Assembly (NCBI GenBank): GCA_019686135.1 | Contig: JADGHL010000028.1 | Span: 1-47,428, forward strand | From: Myxococcaceae bacterium | Lineage (GTDB): Bacteria; Myxococcota; Myxococcia; Myxococcales; Myxococcaceae | Length of the DNA stretch: 47,428 nucleotides | Direction of reading: 5' to 3' | Shown: piece after piece, positions 32,095 to 40,350 of the stretch | Numbering within the stretch: position 1 is the first letter of the stretch | Layout of the letters: each line of letters opens with the position of its first letter | Notes under the pieces: generated by a model | What the model was told of the DNA's origin: nothing | Seen by the model: the letters and a program-made list of their open reading frames with translations, nothing else | The model's database searches: none | Translations under genes and position numbers: made by a program

Positions 32095-32161
32095 GCCGCC
32101 GGCCGGCATGGCATGACCCTGCTCGTCCAGCAGCGCCTGGTGGCGCAGCGTGGGCGGCTCT

Positions 32162-33184
32162 CTAGAGCGCGGCGAGCGCCGGGCTGATCGGATCTGCGGT
32201 GTAGCCCTGCTCCGGCCCATACGGCGCGCCGGGAGAGCGGAGCGGATCCTTCGCGAACTGGTTCAGGATCGACTTCACGTTGGCGATCCGCTCCTGCTTC
32301 GGCGGGTGCGTGTCGTGCTGGAAGGTATCGGGGAGCATGCCGAGGAACTTCGCGTACTCGGCGGGCTGGTATCCGGCCAGCACCAGAAGGCTCATCGCGT
32401 CGTAGTCCGCCTGGGTCTCCTGCTTCGGATCGAACTTCTCGTGCTGCAGCGCGGCCGCCACCGAGGCGCCCATGTTCGCCAGCACGTCCTCGGCGCCGCG
32501 GAAGTCGAGGTGGCCAAGGTCGCTGCCGAACGACGCCGCCAGCTTCGAGGTGACCGCGGACGCCGCCTTCCCGGCGATGCCGGCCGCCACGTAGTTGCGG
32601 CACTGTTCCACCTTCACCTCGCGGTACTTGTTGAGCGCGTGCCGCCCGGTGACGTGGGCGATCTCGTGCGCCAGCACGCCGGCGAGCTGCGCTTCGTTCT
32701 CCACCTTCTTGAGCAGCCCGCGCGTGACGAACACCAGCCCTCCGGGAGTGGACCACGCGTTCACGGTGTCCGAGTCGAGGATGGAGAACGTCCAGGCGAG
32801 GTGGGGGCGCTCGGAGAGGGCGGCGAGCTTTGTGCCCAGCTGGTTGAGCGCGATCGTCGGCGCGTTCGCCGGATCGTCCACGTTCCGGCCGATGAGGATG
32901 CCTCCGTTGGCCGCGGCCAGCTGGATCGCCGCGGCCTCGCCGATCGTGCGCTCCTCGTCCAGGGCGATGTCCTGCGTGCGGAGGCGATCACACCGGTTGA
33001 CCGCGTCGCCCGCAGTGCCGGTCACCGCCTTCAGCTTCTCGGAGGCGTTCGCCACCTCGCGCGCGTCCTCGCGGGTCTCGTTCAGGGAGCGGGCCGCGTC
33101 CCCCAGCGCACCGGGGAGCTGAGGCCCGTTCGCGCACGGCCCCGCGGCGGCGATCACGCCGACCAGCGCCAGGGTGAGCCTCAT
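32162..33184 (-). CDS. M48-family (Ste24/HtpX-like) zinc metalloprotease, exported
   Basis: A 340-residue periplasmic protease candidate. An N-terminal signal (residues 1-16, AAAGPC) is followed by a helical Asp/Glu/Ala-rich part. The zinc motif is HEIAH at 173-177 in VLAHEIAHVTGRHAL, with a probable third ligand E256 in KQETQADYDAM. Single-domain M48 enzymes of this size (BepA/LoiP-like) are envelope quality-control proteases. Cys17 follows Pro, so a lipobox is doubtful. The start overlaps the stop of the SH3-like gene by four bases (ATGA), and the gene ends the four-gene cyclase operon. The tail (after 300) contains HPPKQERIANVKSIL. Confidence 0.9.
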   Translation of the reverse strand: MRLTLALVGVIAAAGPCANGPQLPGALGDAARSLNETREDAREVANASEKLKAVTGTAGDAVNRCDRLRTQDIALDEERTIGEAAAIQLAAANGGILIGRNVDDPANAPTIALNQLGTKLAALSERPHLAWTFSILDSDTVNAWSTPGGLVFVTRGLLKKVENEAQLAGVLAHEIAHVTGRHALNKYREVKVEQCRNYVAAGIAGKAASAVTSKLAASFGSDLGHLDFRGAEDVLANMGASVAAALQHEKFDPKQETQADYDAMSLLVLAGYQPAEYAKFLGMLPDTFQHDTHPPKQERIANVKSILNQFAKDPLRSPGAPYGPEQGYTADPISPALAAL

Positions 33185-33666
33185 CGCCCGCCTCCTTTCA
33201 CCTTCTTCGCGATCACCGCCTCGACCCGCTGCAGATCCTCCACCGCCTTCTGCGCGGCCTCCGGATCGGGCGCGTGCGCGGCGGACTTGCGCGACTCCTC
33301 GGTGAGCCCGCGCGCTGCAGCGCCGTAGGCGGCGGACGCCTGGGCGTCGATGTGGTGCGCGCCGTCCTGCTTCACCACCACCTCGGTCTTCGGCGCGGTC
33401 GCGGAGACGGTGTTGAAGAGGACGTAGCCGACGACTCCCTTCGCGGTCTTCACCTTGTGGAACTTCGTGCCCTTGACCTGCTCGATCCACACGAGCTTGT
33501 CGCCCGGCTGCAGCGGTGCGCCGATGGGTCGCGCGCCATCGGGATCCTTGAACACCCGGGTGTCGCGGGCGCGGACGTAGATGGTGTCGCCGGACCCGAG
33601 CGCCCACGAAGCGCCAGCCCCCAGTGCCACCAGGGCGCCAAGTCCCAGCAGCGTCGATCGCTTCAT
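33181..33666 (-). CDS. exported SH3-like (SH3b) domain protein
   Basis: A 161-residue exported protein: an N-terminal signal or anchor (MKRSTLLGLGALVALGAG), then an SH3b-like beta region (about 25-90, DTIYVRARDTRVFKDPDGAR, PIGAPLQPGDKLVWI, KGVVGYVLFNTVS) and an Ala/Glu-rich helical tail to residue 161. SH3b domains bind peptidoglycan or peptide ligands in the periplasm. I took the ATG at 33666, where the signal sequence starts; a GTG at 33687 would overlap the cyclase stop (GTGA) and add seven residues. The stop overlaps the M48 start by four bases. It may deliver substrates or cell-wall contact for the protease; this is inference. Confidence 0.75.
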   Translation of the reverse strand: MKRSTLLGLGALVALGAGASWALGSGDTIYVRARDTRVFKDPDGARPIGAPLQPGDKLVWIEQVKGTKFHKVKTAKGVVGYVLFNTVSATAPKTEVVVKQDGAHHIDAQASAAYGAAARGLTEESRKSAAHAPDPEAAQKAVEDLQRVEAVIAKKVKGGGR

Positions 33667-33683
33667 GGGCGGCGAGCCTACGT

Positions 33684-36080
33684 TCACTTCTCCAGGTTTG
33701 CCACCCCGTCAAAGTCCGGCGGGAGCGCGCCCCGGTACTTCTCGCAACGCTGTCGCAACGTGTGCGCGGGGCCGTCGTCGGGATCGATCGCCTCGAGCTT
33801 CGCGAGCGTGACCAGCGCCTCGTCGAACTGCCGTGCGCGGTACTGCGCCAGCGCCTCTTCGTAGAGCCGGACGACCGTCCGTTTCGTCTCGCTCAGCTCG
33901 CCTTTGAGGGCGAGCAGCTCGTAGACGACCACCGCCTCCCTTTTGCCGGCGACGCGGACGCGATCGAGCTCGCGGACCTCGATGAAGTCCTTCGCCAGCT
34001 CCCGGGTGCGCGCGCCGATCATAATCGACGTGCCGTACGCCTTGTTGGCGCCCTCCAGCCGCGAGGCGAGGTTCATGTCGTCGCCCATCGCGGTGTAGTC
34101 GAAGAGCTGTTCGCTCCCGAAGTTGCCCACCAGCATCTCGCCGGAGTTGAGGCCGATGCGGGTGTACACGTCGGGGAGGCCCTCCTTGCGGAATTCCTCG
34201 CGCAGCCGTGCCACCTCCGCCTGCGCCGCCAGCGCGGCCCGGCACGCGCGGACCGCGTGATCTGATTGGCGCAGCGGCGCGCCGAACAGGCACACCACCG
34301 CGTCGCCGATGTACTTGTCGAGGCAGCCGCCCTCGCGCACCAGCACCGCGGAGACCCGGGTGAGGTACGTGTTGAGCACGCGCACCAGCTTCTCCGGCTC
34401 GCGCTTGAGGCCCTCGGAGAAGGTGGAGAAGCCGCGGATGTCGGAGAAGAACGCGGTGATCTCCCGGATCTCCCCTTCCAGCCGCGGGAGCTCGTTGGAG
34501 ACGTCGAGCTGTTCGACCAGCGTGCGGTCGAGGTAGCGGACGAAGCTCGCCTTCAGCTTCTCCCGCTTGCGATCGGCGAACAGCCGCGCGAACGCCACCG
34601 AGGTGAGCGACGCCGGGATCCCCGCCCACACCGGCATCGCCGCGGGCAGGTGGACGTGCCAGTGCCGCAGCACGAGGCCGGAGACGACGAAGAAGCCGGC
34701 GTACAGAACGATGGGCCAGCCGACGTTGACGAACAAGTTGCGGAAGATCTTCCCGATCGCGGCGGAGAGGAAGGCGATGAGGAAGGTCACGGCGATCGCC
34801 AGCCACAGGGGCGCGTCGACGATGAAGCGGCCACCGAGCAAGGCGTCGAGGACGGCCGCCTGTTTGACGCAGCCGGGATCCAGCGAAGCGAACGGCGTGG
34901 CCTTGGCGTCCTGGGTCGCCACCGCGAAGCCGCCCACCACCACGACTTTGTCCCGGAACGCGCCTTCGGGGATGTGCCTTGGTCCGTCCGGAGAGAAGTG
35001 GTCGATCAACGCGGCGATCAGCGAGTAATGGTCGAAGCGTTCGGCCAGAGGTCCGCCAAAGTCGATGAGCGCGCTCCCGTCGCGGTTGACCTCGAACCTT
35101 CGCGCACCGAGCCGAAGCACGCCGTCTCCGAGTGCGACCTCGCGCGCCCCAAGGAGATCCGCCGCGGCGGCGATGGGGAGCGTGACGTAGCGGTTCGTCC
35201 CGTCGGTGTACGCAAAGCGCGTGCGGCGGATGACGCCGTCCGGGTCCTGTTCCGGTTCCACCAGCCCGGCGCCGCTCACTGCGCCGAGAAGCTCCGGCGC
35301 GGGTGGCAGCGGTTCGCGCATCAGCTTCTCACGGTGACCGGAGAGATCCGTGTACGTCTGCTCGAGCGTGGGCAGCGCGTCTCCTTGAACCGGGAAGGCG
35401 ACCCGCTCGTAGCTCCAGCGCAAGAGGGCCGCTTCGTGCGCGCGCTGCGCCGCAGGATCGGGCGCCACCTCGCTGTCGATCGCGAAGGCCTCGGCGGGGA
35501 CCACGCCGTCGGGCGGCGGCGGCAACGCCGGTGCCGGAGGGATGGCCTCGCCGGGCAGAAGGTTCCGTGCTTCCACCTTCGGCCGCTCCGCGGGCGGGTG
35601 CGTCGGCTTCTGGAGCGCGAAGCCCAGGTAAACCGGTAGGCGCGTGGCTTCGATGGCGGCGCGCAGGCGGAGATCGCCTCCGTCCTCGGCGGTGGTGTCC
35701 ATCACCAGATCGAAGATCACCGCGCGGGCCCCCTGCACCTTCAGGTACTCGAGGAGGTCCGCCCAGATGCCGCGGTAGTACGGCCACTTTCCGTAGCGAT
35801 CGCGCAGCTCGTGCTGGCCCTGGTCGTTGGTGTAGCCGTCGATGAACTGCAGCGTCTGGTCGTCGACGGCGATCACCGCCACGCGCTCCGACTTGTCGGC
35901 CCGGCGCGTGAACGCCTCGAGCGCCTGGTCGTAGGCCTTGAGTTCGGAGGCGTGGATCCGCAGCCAGTTCATCCGCCAGCACAGGGTGACCGCGGCGGTG
36001 AACACGGTGGCGATGCCGAGGATCTGCCAGATGTTCCGTGAGAAGCGGTACCAGCGGATGAGCCACCACTGCCGCGTCAT
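33684..36080 (-). CDS. CHASE2-domain class III adenylate/guanylate cyclase
   Basis: A 798-residue membrane sensor cyclase. After a first membrane segment (about 15-35) comes a large periplasmic CHASE2 domain (about 50-425, with VAVIAVDDQTL and GARAVIFDLVMDTT and a late DKVVVVGGFA). Three TM helices at about 430-510 (LWLAIAVTFLIAFL, WPIVLYAGFFVVSGLV, WAGIPASLTSVAFARLF) lead to the cyclase domain (about 535-720). Metal ligand D547 lies in FFSDIRGFS, the second in KYIGDAV, and the purine-specifying Lys (DKYIGD) and Asp (YTAMGDDMN), with Asn/Arg of MNLASRLE, fit an adenylate cyclase. A short TPR-like C-tail follows. Translationally coupled to the upstream 361-residue gene (ATGA at 36077-36080) and followed by the SH3-like and M48 genes. 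Confidence 0.93.
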   Translation of the reverse strand: MTRQWWLIRWYRFSRNIWQILGIATVFTAAVTLCWRMNWLRIHASELKAYDQALEAFTRRADKSERVAVIAVDDQTLQFIDGYTNDQGQHELRDRYGKWPYYRGIWADLLEYLKVQGARAVIFDLVMDTTAEDGGDLRLRAAIEATRLPVYLGFALQKPTHPPAERPKVEARNLLPGEAIPPAPALPPPPDGVVPAEAFAIDSEVAPDPAAQRAHEAALLRWSYERVAFPVQGDALPTLEQTYTDLSGHREKLMREPLPPAPELLGAVSGAGLVEPEQDPDGVIRRTRFAYTDGTNRYVTLPIAAAADLLGAREVALGDGVLRLGARRFEVNRDGSALIDFGGPLAERFDHYSLIAALIDHFSPDGPRHIPEGAFRDKVVVVGGFAVATQDAKATPFASLDPGCVKQAAVLDALLGGRFIVDAPLWLAIAVTFLIAFLSAAIGKIFRNLFVNVGWPIVLYAGFFVVSGLVLRHWHVHLPAAMPVWAGIPASLTSVAFARLFADRKREKLKASFVRYLDRTLVEQLDVSNELPRLEGEIREITAFFSDIRGFSTFSEGLKREPEKLVRVLNTYLTRVSAVLVREGGCLDKYIGDAVVCLFGAPLRQSDHAVRACRAALAAQAEVARLREEFRKEGLPDVYTRIGLNSGEMLVGNFGSEQLFDYTAMGDDMNLASRLEGANKAYGTSIMIGARTRELAKDFIEVRELDRVRVAGKREAVVVYELLALKGELSETKRTVVRLYEEALAQYRARQFDEALVTLAKLEAIDPDDGPAHTLRQRCEKYRGALPPDFDGVANLEK

Positions 36081-37162
36081 GGCGCCTCACCCGCGAGCGC
36101 AGTGGCCACGCGTGCGCGGAGCGCGCAGTCGTCCTTCCGGGCCGCGATGAGCTCCGATAGCAGTGTCTGCGCGACCTCTTCGGCGGCGGCGAAGATCCGC
36201 TCCTGTTCGGCGACGTCCTTCCGCGCGGCGGCCGCGTTGAAGTCGCCGGAGAGCTTCACCATCCGGCGCTCGGATCCGGCCAGGTCCAGTCCCGGGATGC
36301 CGTTGGCCGAGCGCAGCAACGCGGCGTGCTGTTCGGTGACCCGGTTCCAGCGCGCCATCACCACCCGCGCGTTGCGCGTCTGCTCCTCGGCGGCGAGCGC
36401 GGCGAGCCGCGCGAGCAACCTGTCCAGCTCGTTCGCATCCGGACCGGTGATGGTCGAAAGCTCGGCGCGCGCCTTCTGGAACGCGACGGCACCGGTCCAC
36501 GTCGCAGCGGCGAGCCGGTGGTAGAGCGTGCCCGTACGCGCCTTCGGAGGAAGGGCGCCCAGCGCGAGCGCCGCCTCCTGCCAGCGGCTCGTCCGCAGCG
36601 CGGCGGCGGCACTCTGCAGGAGCGCGTCCGGAGCGGCCTTCGGGCGCGCCTTCTTCGGGACCGGGAAGGAATCCAGCGGGACCACCGGGGGCTCACAGCT
36701 CGTGCACACCGCGCCCACCTGCACGAGCGTCAGCCCGGCGTCGCCGTCGTCCTCGGCGTGGATCAACACGGGCTGGTAGGGAGAGAAGCGGAGCGTCGCG
36801 GTGATCGGTTCGCGCCCGGGCGCTTCCACGCGCACCTCGTGGCTCCCCGGCGGAAAGCGCTTCGGGGCCTCCGGCGGAGAGAAGGCCGGCTTGCCATCGA
36901 GGAAGAGGCGGACGTCGCCTACGGCCCAGAGGATCACCGGCGGGTTCTCGGCGAACGGCTCGGCGCGGCGGAGCGAGGGCAGGGCGACGGTGCAGCCGGC
37001 GGCGGCCCCTGCGTCGGCGTGCGCCTCGGCGACCGGTCGGCTGGTCTCGCCGCGCGGCAGCGCCGGACGGTGCAGGGACGACAGCCCCACGACGACCGCC
37101 GCCAGGAGCAACGCCGCCCCCGCGCACGCGGCGATCCAGAGGGTGGGCGAACGGCGGGCCAT
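36077..37162 (-). CDS. TM-anchored protein of unknown function, first gene of the CHASE2 cyclase operon
   Basis: A 361-residue protein with an N-terminal membrane anchor (about 8-30) and a periplasmic body. A PEGA-like beta region spans about 75-130 (ILWAVGDVRLFLDGKPAF, PGSHEVRVEAPG); then come a short CTSC pair near residues 152-155, a basic Pro linker and a helical Ala-rich C terminus (about 180-361). It lacks known catalytic motifs. Its stop overlaps the start of the cyclase gene by four bases, so it may be a sensor or partner for CHASE2. The ATG at 37162 faces the divergent J-domain gene across 55 bp. Function is inferred only from position. Confidence 0.7.
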   Translation of the reverse strand: MARRSPTLWIAACAGAALLLAAVVVGLSSLHRPALPRGETSRPVAEAHADAGAAAGCTVALPSLRRAEPFAENPPVILWAVGDVRLFLDGKPAFSPPEAPKRFPPGSHEVRVEAPGREPITATLRFSPYQPVLIHAEDDGDAGLTLVQVGAVCTSCEPPVVPLDSFPVPKKARPKAAPDALLQSAAAALRTSRWQEAALALGALPPKARTGTLYHRLAAATWTGAVAFQKARAELSTITGPDANELDRLLARLAALAAEEQTRNARVVMARWNRVTEQHAALLRSANGIPGLDLAGSERRMVKLSGDFNAAAARKDVAEQERIFAAAEEVAQTLLSELIAARKDDCALRARVATALAGEAP

Positions 37163-37217
37163 CGGGCGTGGGAGGAAATTGCGGAAAGGAGCCGCGCCCC
37201 ATTCTACCCTGCGCGCG
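37163..37217. promoter_or_regulatory. 55-bp divergent promoter region between two cyclase operons
   Basis: Only 55 bp separate the ATG at 37162 (minus) and the GTG at 37218 (plus). Both operons must be controlled from this stretch or from within the neighbours, so co-regulation by a shared site is likely. It contains CGGAAAGGAG near 37183-37192, which could be the plus-strand leader; I see no firm -10/-35 pair. Confidence 0.45.
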
Positions 37218-37985
37218 GTGGTCGACGTCCTCTACTTCTCCGACCGCGACGTGAAGCGGAAGCTCTTCGAGCGCGTGGATGGCGCCAGGCGCCCGCTCAT
37301 CGTCGTGCAGATCCGCACCGATAGGTACGCCCGGCCGCCGCAGCAGCGCGAGCCTTTCGTCTCCATCGAGCGCGAGTTCGGCGATCTGGTCGATCTGATT
37401 GTCGTCGCCGACGAGGGCTCCACCGAGGGGATGTGGCGCGACCCGGTGGGCGACCTCGCCGATCGCTTCTTCCCCAACGACCGCGAAGCCTCCTTCGCGG
37501 CGGCCACGGGCTACATGCTGATCGTCGGCGGAGAGGTCCGGGCCACCATCAAGAAGCGCGGCGTGTCGGCGGAGGACTTCTGGTTGATCCAGGAGGCGCT
37601 GTCGGGCCACATCCCCGGAATTCCGCCGCCGGATCCGGCGCTGCGGCCCGGAAAGCGCAAGCGTTCGGCAGGCCCGACATGGTCTTCGCACGACGAACGC
37701 GCACAGGCCCATCCTGACGCCGACGAAGACACGCAACCGCGCGCACGGATACCGCCACAACGCGCGCAAGCGGGCGCGGACGATCCGTGGAAGCGCCTCG
37801 GGATCGCCCCCGGCACGCCGTTGTCCGAGGCGAAGAAGGCTTTCCGCGCGATGATCGCCCAGTACCACCCGGACAAGGTCGCTCACCTCGCGCCCGAGTT
37901 CCGTGAGCTCGCGGAGCGCCGCACCCGGGAGATCCTCGACGCATGGCGGCAGTTGGAGGCGCTCGCGGAGGAGGAGGGCGGATGA
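37218..37985 (+). CDS. J-domain protein (C-terminal DnaJ domain) with unknown N-terminal domain
   Basis: A 255-residue protein. Residues 1-145 form a globular region of unknown family (opening [19 protein letters not shown], later [12 protein letters not shown] and [11 protein letters not shown]). A charged linker follows, then a J domain at about 195-250 ([33 protein letters not shown]) with the Hsp70-stimulating HPD at 217-219. J domains at the C terminus recruit a DnaK chaperone to a partner bound by the other domain. The GTG start is the only plausible one before the conserved opening. Its stop overlaps the ATG of the downstream cyclase (ATGA), so the pair is translated together. Confidence 0.8.
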   Translation: MVDVLYFSDRDVKRKLFERVDGARRPLIVVQIRTDRYARPPQQREPFVSIEREFGDLVDLIVVADEGSTEGMWRDPVGDLADRFFPNDREASFAAATGYMLIVGGEVRATIKKRGVSAEDFWLIQEALSGHIPGIPPPDPALRPGKRKRSAGPTWSSHDERAQAHPDADEDTQPRARIPPQRAQAGADDPWKRLGIAPGTPLSEAKKAFRAMIAQYHPDKVAHLAPEFRELAERRTREILDAWRQLEALAEEEGG

Positions 37986-39511
37986 GCCGCGCCACCCGGT
38001 TCCTCTGGGTCATCCCCACGCTTCACACGCTGGCCAATTGGATCGCCTCGCTGGTCGGCATCCTCTACGGAATCGTCACCTTCCTGCCGACCATGCCGGA
38101 GGCGGCGCGGCCGCGCGCGTTCATCTGGGTGGCCATCTGCATCGTCGGGTCGTCCATGGTGGTGCTGCCCACCATCACGTGGCTCTGCACCCCCATCGCC
38201 CGCGCGCTCCGGCACCTCGATGCGGGGACGCTCACGCCCGAGGAGCGCGTGGTGACCGTCCGCCGCGCGCTGCACGCGCCGGGCGTGTTCGCCGGCATCG
38301 CGCTGGTGGTCTGGATCCTCTCCGCGTTCTCGCTCTTCATCGCGTTCCCTCCGCCCGGGCCGGAGAACGGCCGCACCCTGATGCACGCGTTCACCGCGGT
38401 GCTGGTCGTGGGGTTCATCGCGTTCACCTGCGAGTTCTACGTGCTGGAACAGCACATCACCGAACGCGTGGTGCCGGACCTGCTGGGCGGCTTCCCCGCG
38501 ACGAAGGTGCCCGGCCTGCACTCGCCCACGCTCGGGTTCCGGATGCTGGTGCTGTTGACCACCACCTGCGCGGTGCCGGTGAGCGTGCTGACGGTGGCCA
38601 CGCTGCTGGACGTGGTGAGCCCGCTCGGGACGATCCTGCTCGGGGTCTCCTTTCTGTTCCTCGGCGGTCTGCAGTGGAGCTTCATCGCGCGCACACTCGG
38701 GCGGAGGCTCGCGGACCTCGGCCGGGCGATGGAGCGGATCCGCCGCGACGAGCTCGACGCGCACGTGCCGGTGCTGGCGAACGACGCGCTGGGCCGGCTG
38801 GGCGAAGGGTTCAACAGCATGGTGGAGGGCCTTCGGCGAGGGCACTACGTCAAGGAGACCTTCGGCCGCTATGTCGCGCCGCAGGTGGTGGAGGAGATCC
38901 TCGGCGGGAAGATTGCCCTGGGCGGCGAGGAGCGCTTCGTCACGGTGCTGTTCACGGACATCCGCGGCTTCACCGCGATGAGCGAGGATCTGGCGCCGGC
39001 GGAGGTGGTGCGCTTCCTCAACCAGTTCCTCGACCGGATGGTGGAGGTGCTGGTGCGGCACGGCGGCACCATCGACAAGTTCATCGGTGATTCGGTGATG
39101 GCCACCTTCGGGGTGCCCATCACCCGCAGCCCGGAGGAGGACGCGCGCGCGGCGGTGAGCGCAGCGCTGGACATGGTGGCGGCGCTGGAGGACTGGAACC
39201 GCGAACGCGTGGCGGCCGGAGAGCCGCCGGTGCGGATCGGCATCGGGATGCACAGCGGGGTGGTGGTCGCCGGCAACATCGGTTCGGCGCAAAAGACCGA
39301 GTACACGGTCATCGGCGATACGGTGAACACCGCCTCGCGCATCGAGGCGCTCACCAAGCACTTCGACGCGGAGGTGCTGATCTCCGAGAGGACCCGCGCG
39401 CTGGTGGGCGACGGCTTCGACCTCACCGAGCTCGCGCCCATCGAAGTGCGCGGCAAGAAGGAACCGGTGCGGCTGTTCGCGGCGCGGAGGGCGCGGCGCG
39501 GGGCGGCGTAG
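37982..39511 (+). CDS. six-TM HAMP-linked class III adenylate cyclase
   Basis: A 509-residue membrane cyclase. About six TM helices occupy residues 5-240 (for example [36 protein letters not shown]), then a HAMP domain at about 238-290 ([32 protein letters not shown]). The cyclase domain (about 310-490) has metal ligands D326 (FTDIRGFT) and D370 (KFIGDSV), Lys366 and the Asp of YTVIGDTVN for adenine, and Asn/Arg of TVNTASRIE for the transition state. All catalytic residues are present, so it should make cAMP. It overlaps the J-domain gene by four bases and ends before a perfect seven-base inverted repeat. Confidence 0.93.
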   Translation: MSRATRFLWVIPTLHTLANWIASLVGILYGIVTFLPTMPEAARPRAFIWVAICIVGSSMVVLPTITWLCTPIARALRHLDAGTLTPEERVVTVRRALHAPGVFAGIALVVWILSAFSLFIAFPPPGPENGRTLMHAFTAVLVVGFIAFTCEFYVLEQHITERVVPDLLGGFPATKVPGLHSPTLGFRMLVLLTTTCAVPVSVLTVATLLDVVSPLGTILLGVSFLFLGGLQWSFIARTLGRRLADLGRAMERIRRDELDAHVPVLANDALGRLGEGFNSMVEGLRRGHYVKETFGRYVAPQVVEEILGGKIALGGEERFVTVLFTDIRGFTAMSEDLAPAEVVRFLNQFLDRMVEVLVRHGGTIDKFIGDSVMATFGVPITRSPEEDARAAVSAALDMVAALEDWNRERVAAGEPPVRIGIGMHSGVVVAGNIGSAQKTEYTVIGDTVNTASRIEALTKHFDAEVLISERTRALVGDGFDLTELAPIEVRGKKEPVRLFAARRARRGAA

Positions 39512-39520
39512 CGCCGGAAA

Positions 39521-39540
39521 TGACTCAATGGACTGAGTCA
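39521..39540. repeat. perfect 7-bp inverted repeat (TGACTCA...TGAGTCA)
   Basis: TGACTCA (39521-39527) and TGAGTCA (39534-39540) are reverse complements separated by six bases, nine bases past the cyclase stop and directly before the pseudogene stop. It may be a weak terminator stem or a regulatory site; no T-tract follows. Confidence 0.45.
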
Positions 39541-40258
39541 CTACGCCAGCCACTCCTCCGGGGCGGTGGAGAGGAACTGCTCCACCGGAATGCCCCCGGT
39601 CCCGATCCTGAGGATCCTCATCTTCGGGTACCGCGCCCGGAACGCCTCCAGCCCCGCCGAGCCCGTGCTCCACCACGAAGTCCACCTCGGCGTTGCCCTC
39701 CCGCCAGTAGTAGGTCGAACGCACCAGCCCGTGGCTGAGGAAGTGCGCGCCCACCGCGTTCTCCACCAGCCGTCCCCAGAGGTCTCCACTTCTGCGCGCT
39801 TCTGCGAAGGAGAGCCCCATCATCGACGTGACCGGCGCGTTGTTCCACGCGATGAACTTCGGCTTCGAGGCCCGCTGTCTGAGCGCGCCGTCGGACCACG
39901 CGTTGAGCCCGGTGAGGAGAAACGAACCGGAGAGCAGCTCCATATAGTGGGCGAGCGTGGTGGTGTTCCCCGCGTCCTGGAGCTGCCCGAGCATCTTGTT
40001 GTACGCCAGCACCTGCGCGGGGAGGCGCGAGGCCAGCACGAAGAGCTGCCGCAGCAGCGCCGGCTTGGCGATCGTGGTCATCTGCAGCACGTCCCGCGAC
40101 AGCACCGACTCCACCAGCGAGTCGGTGATGAAGCGCTGCCAGCGGCGGGGTTCCTTCACCAGCGGCGCGGCGCCCGGAAGGCTGCCGCGGACCGGATGGA
40201 TGGAGAAGTCGGACGGCGCTGAGGGGGCGGCGGACGAGAGCGCGGCGGGTTGGGACAT
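39541..40258 (-). pseudogene. AAA-ATPase/DUF4143 gene remnant, N-terminally truncated and frameshifted
   Basis: On the minus strand a frame starting at 40258 encodes DUF4143-type sequence: WQRFITDSLVESVLSRDVLQ, MTTIAKPALLRQLF, LGQLQDAGNTTTLAHYMELL, WGRLVENAVGAHFLSHGL and STYYWREGNAEVDFVVEHG. Full members have an N-terminal AAA ATPase of about 170 residues; only a foreign-looking 40-residue leader is present. After EVDFVVEHG the frame is lost; the expected C-terminal end (LEAFRARYPKMRILRIGTGG, FLSTAPEEWLA) appears in another frame and ends at TAG 39541. About 20 residues (the EVKSG region) are missing at the break near 39650-39670. Such proteins are thought to be ATPases of unknown role. Two lesions make this a pseudogene. 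Confidence 0.8.
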
Positions 40259-40350
40259 CGGGCCCAGCGTAGTCGAGACCGCGGGGCGATTCCCGGCGAC
40301 TGAATCCGGTGCACAGCATGGCGGCCTCTCCGACCCCGAGGTGACGTGCC

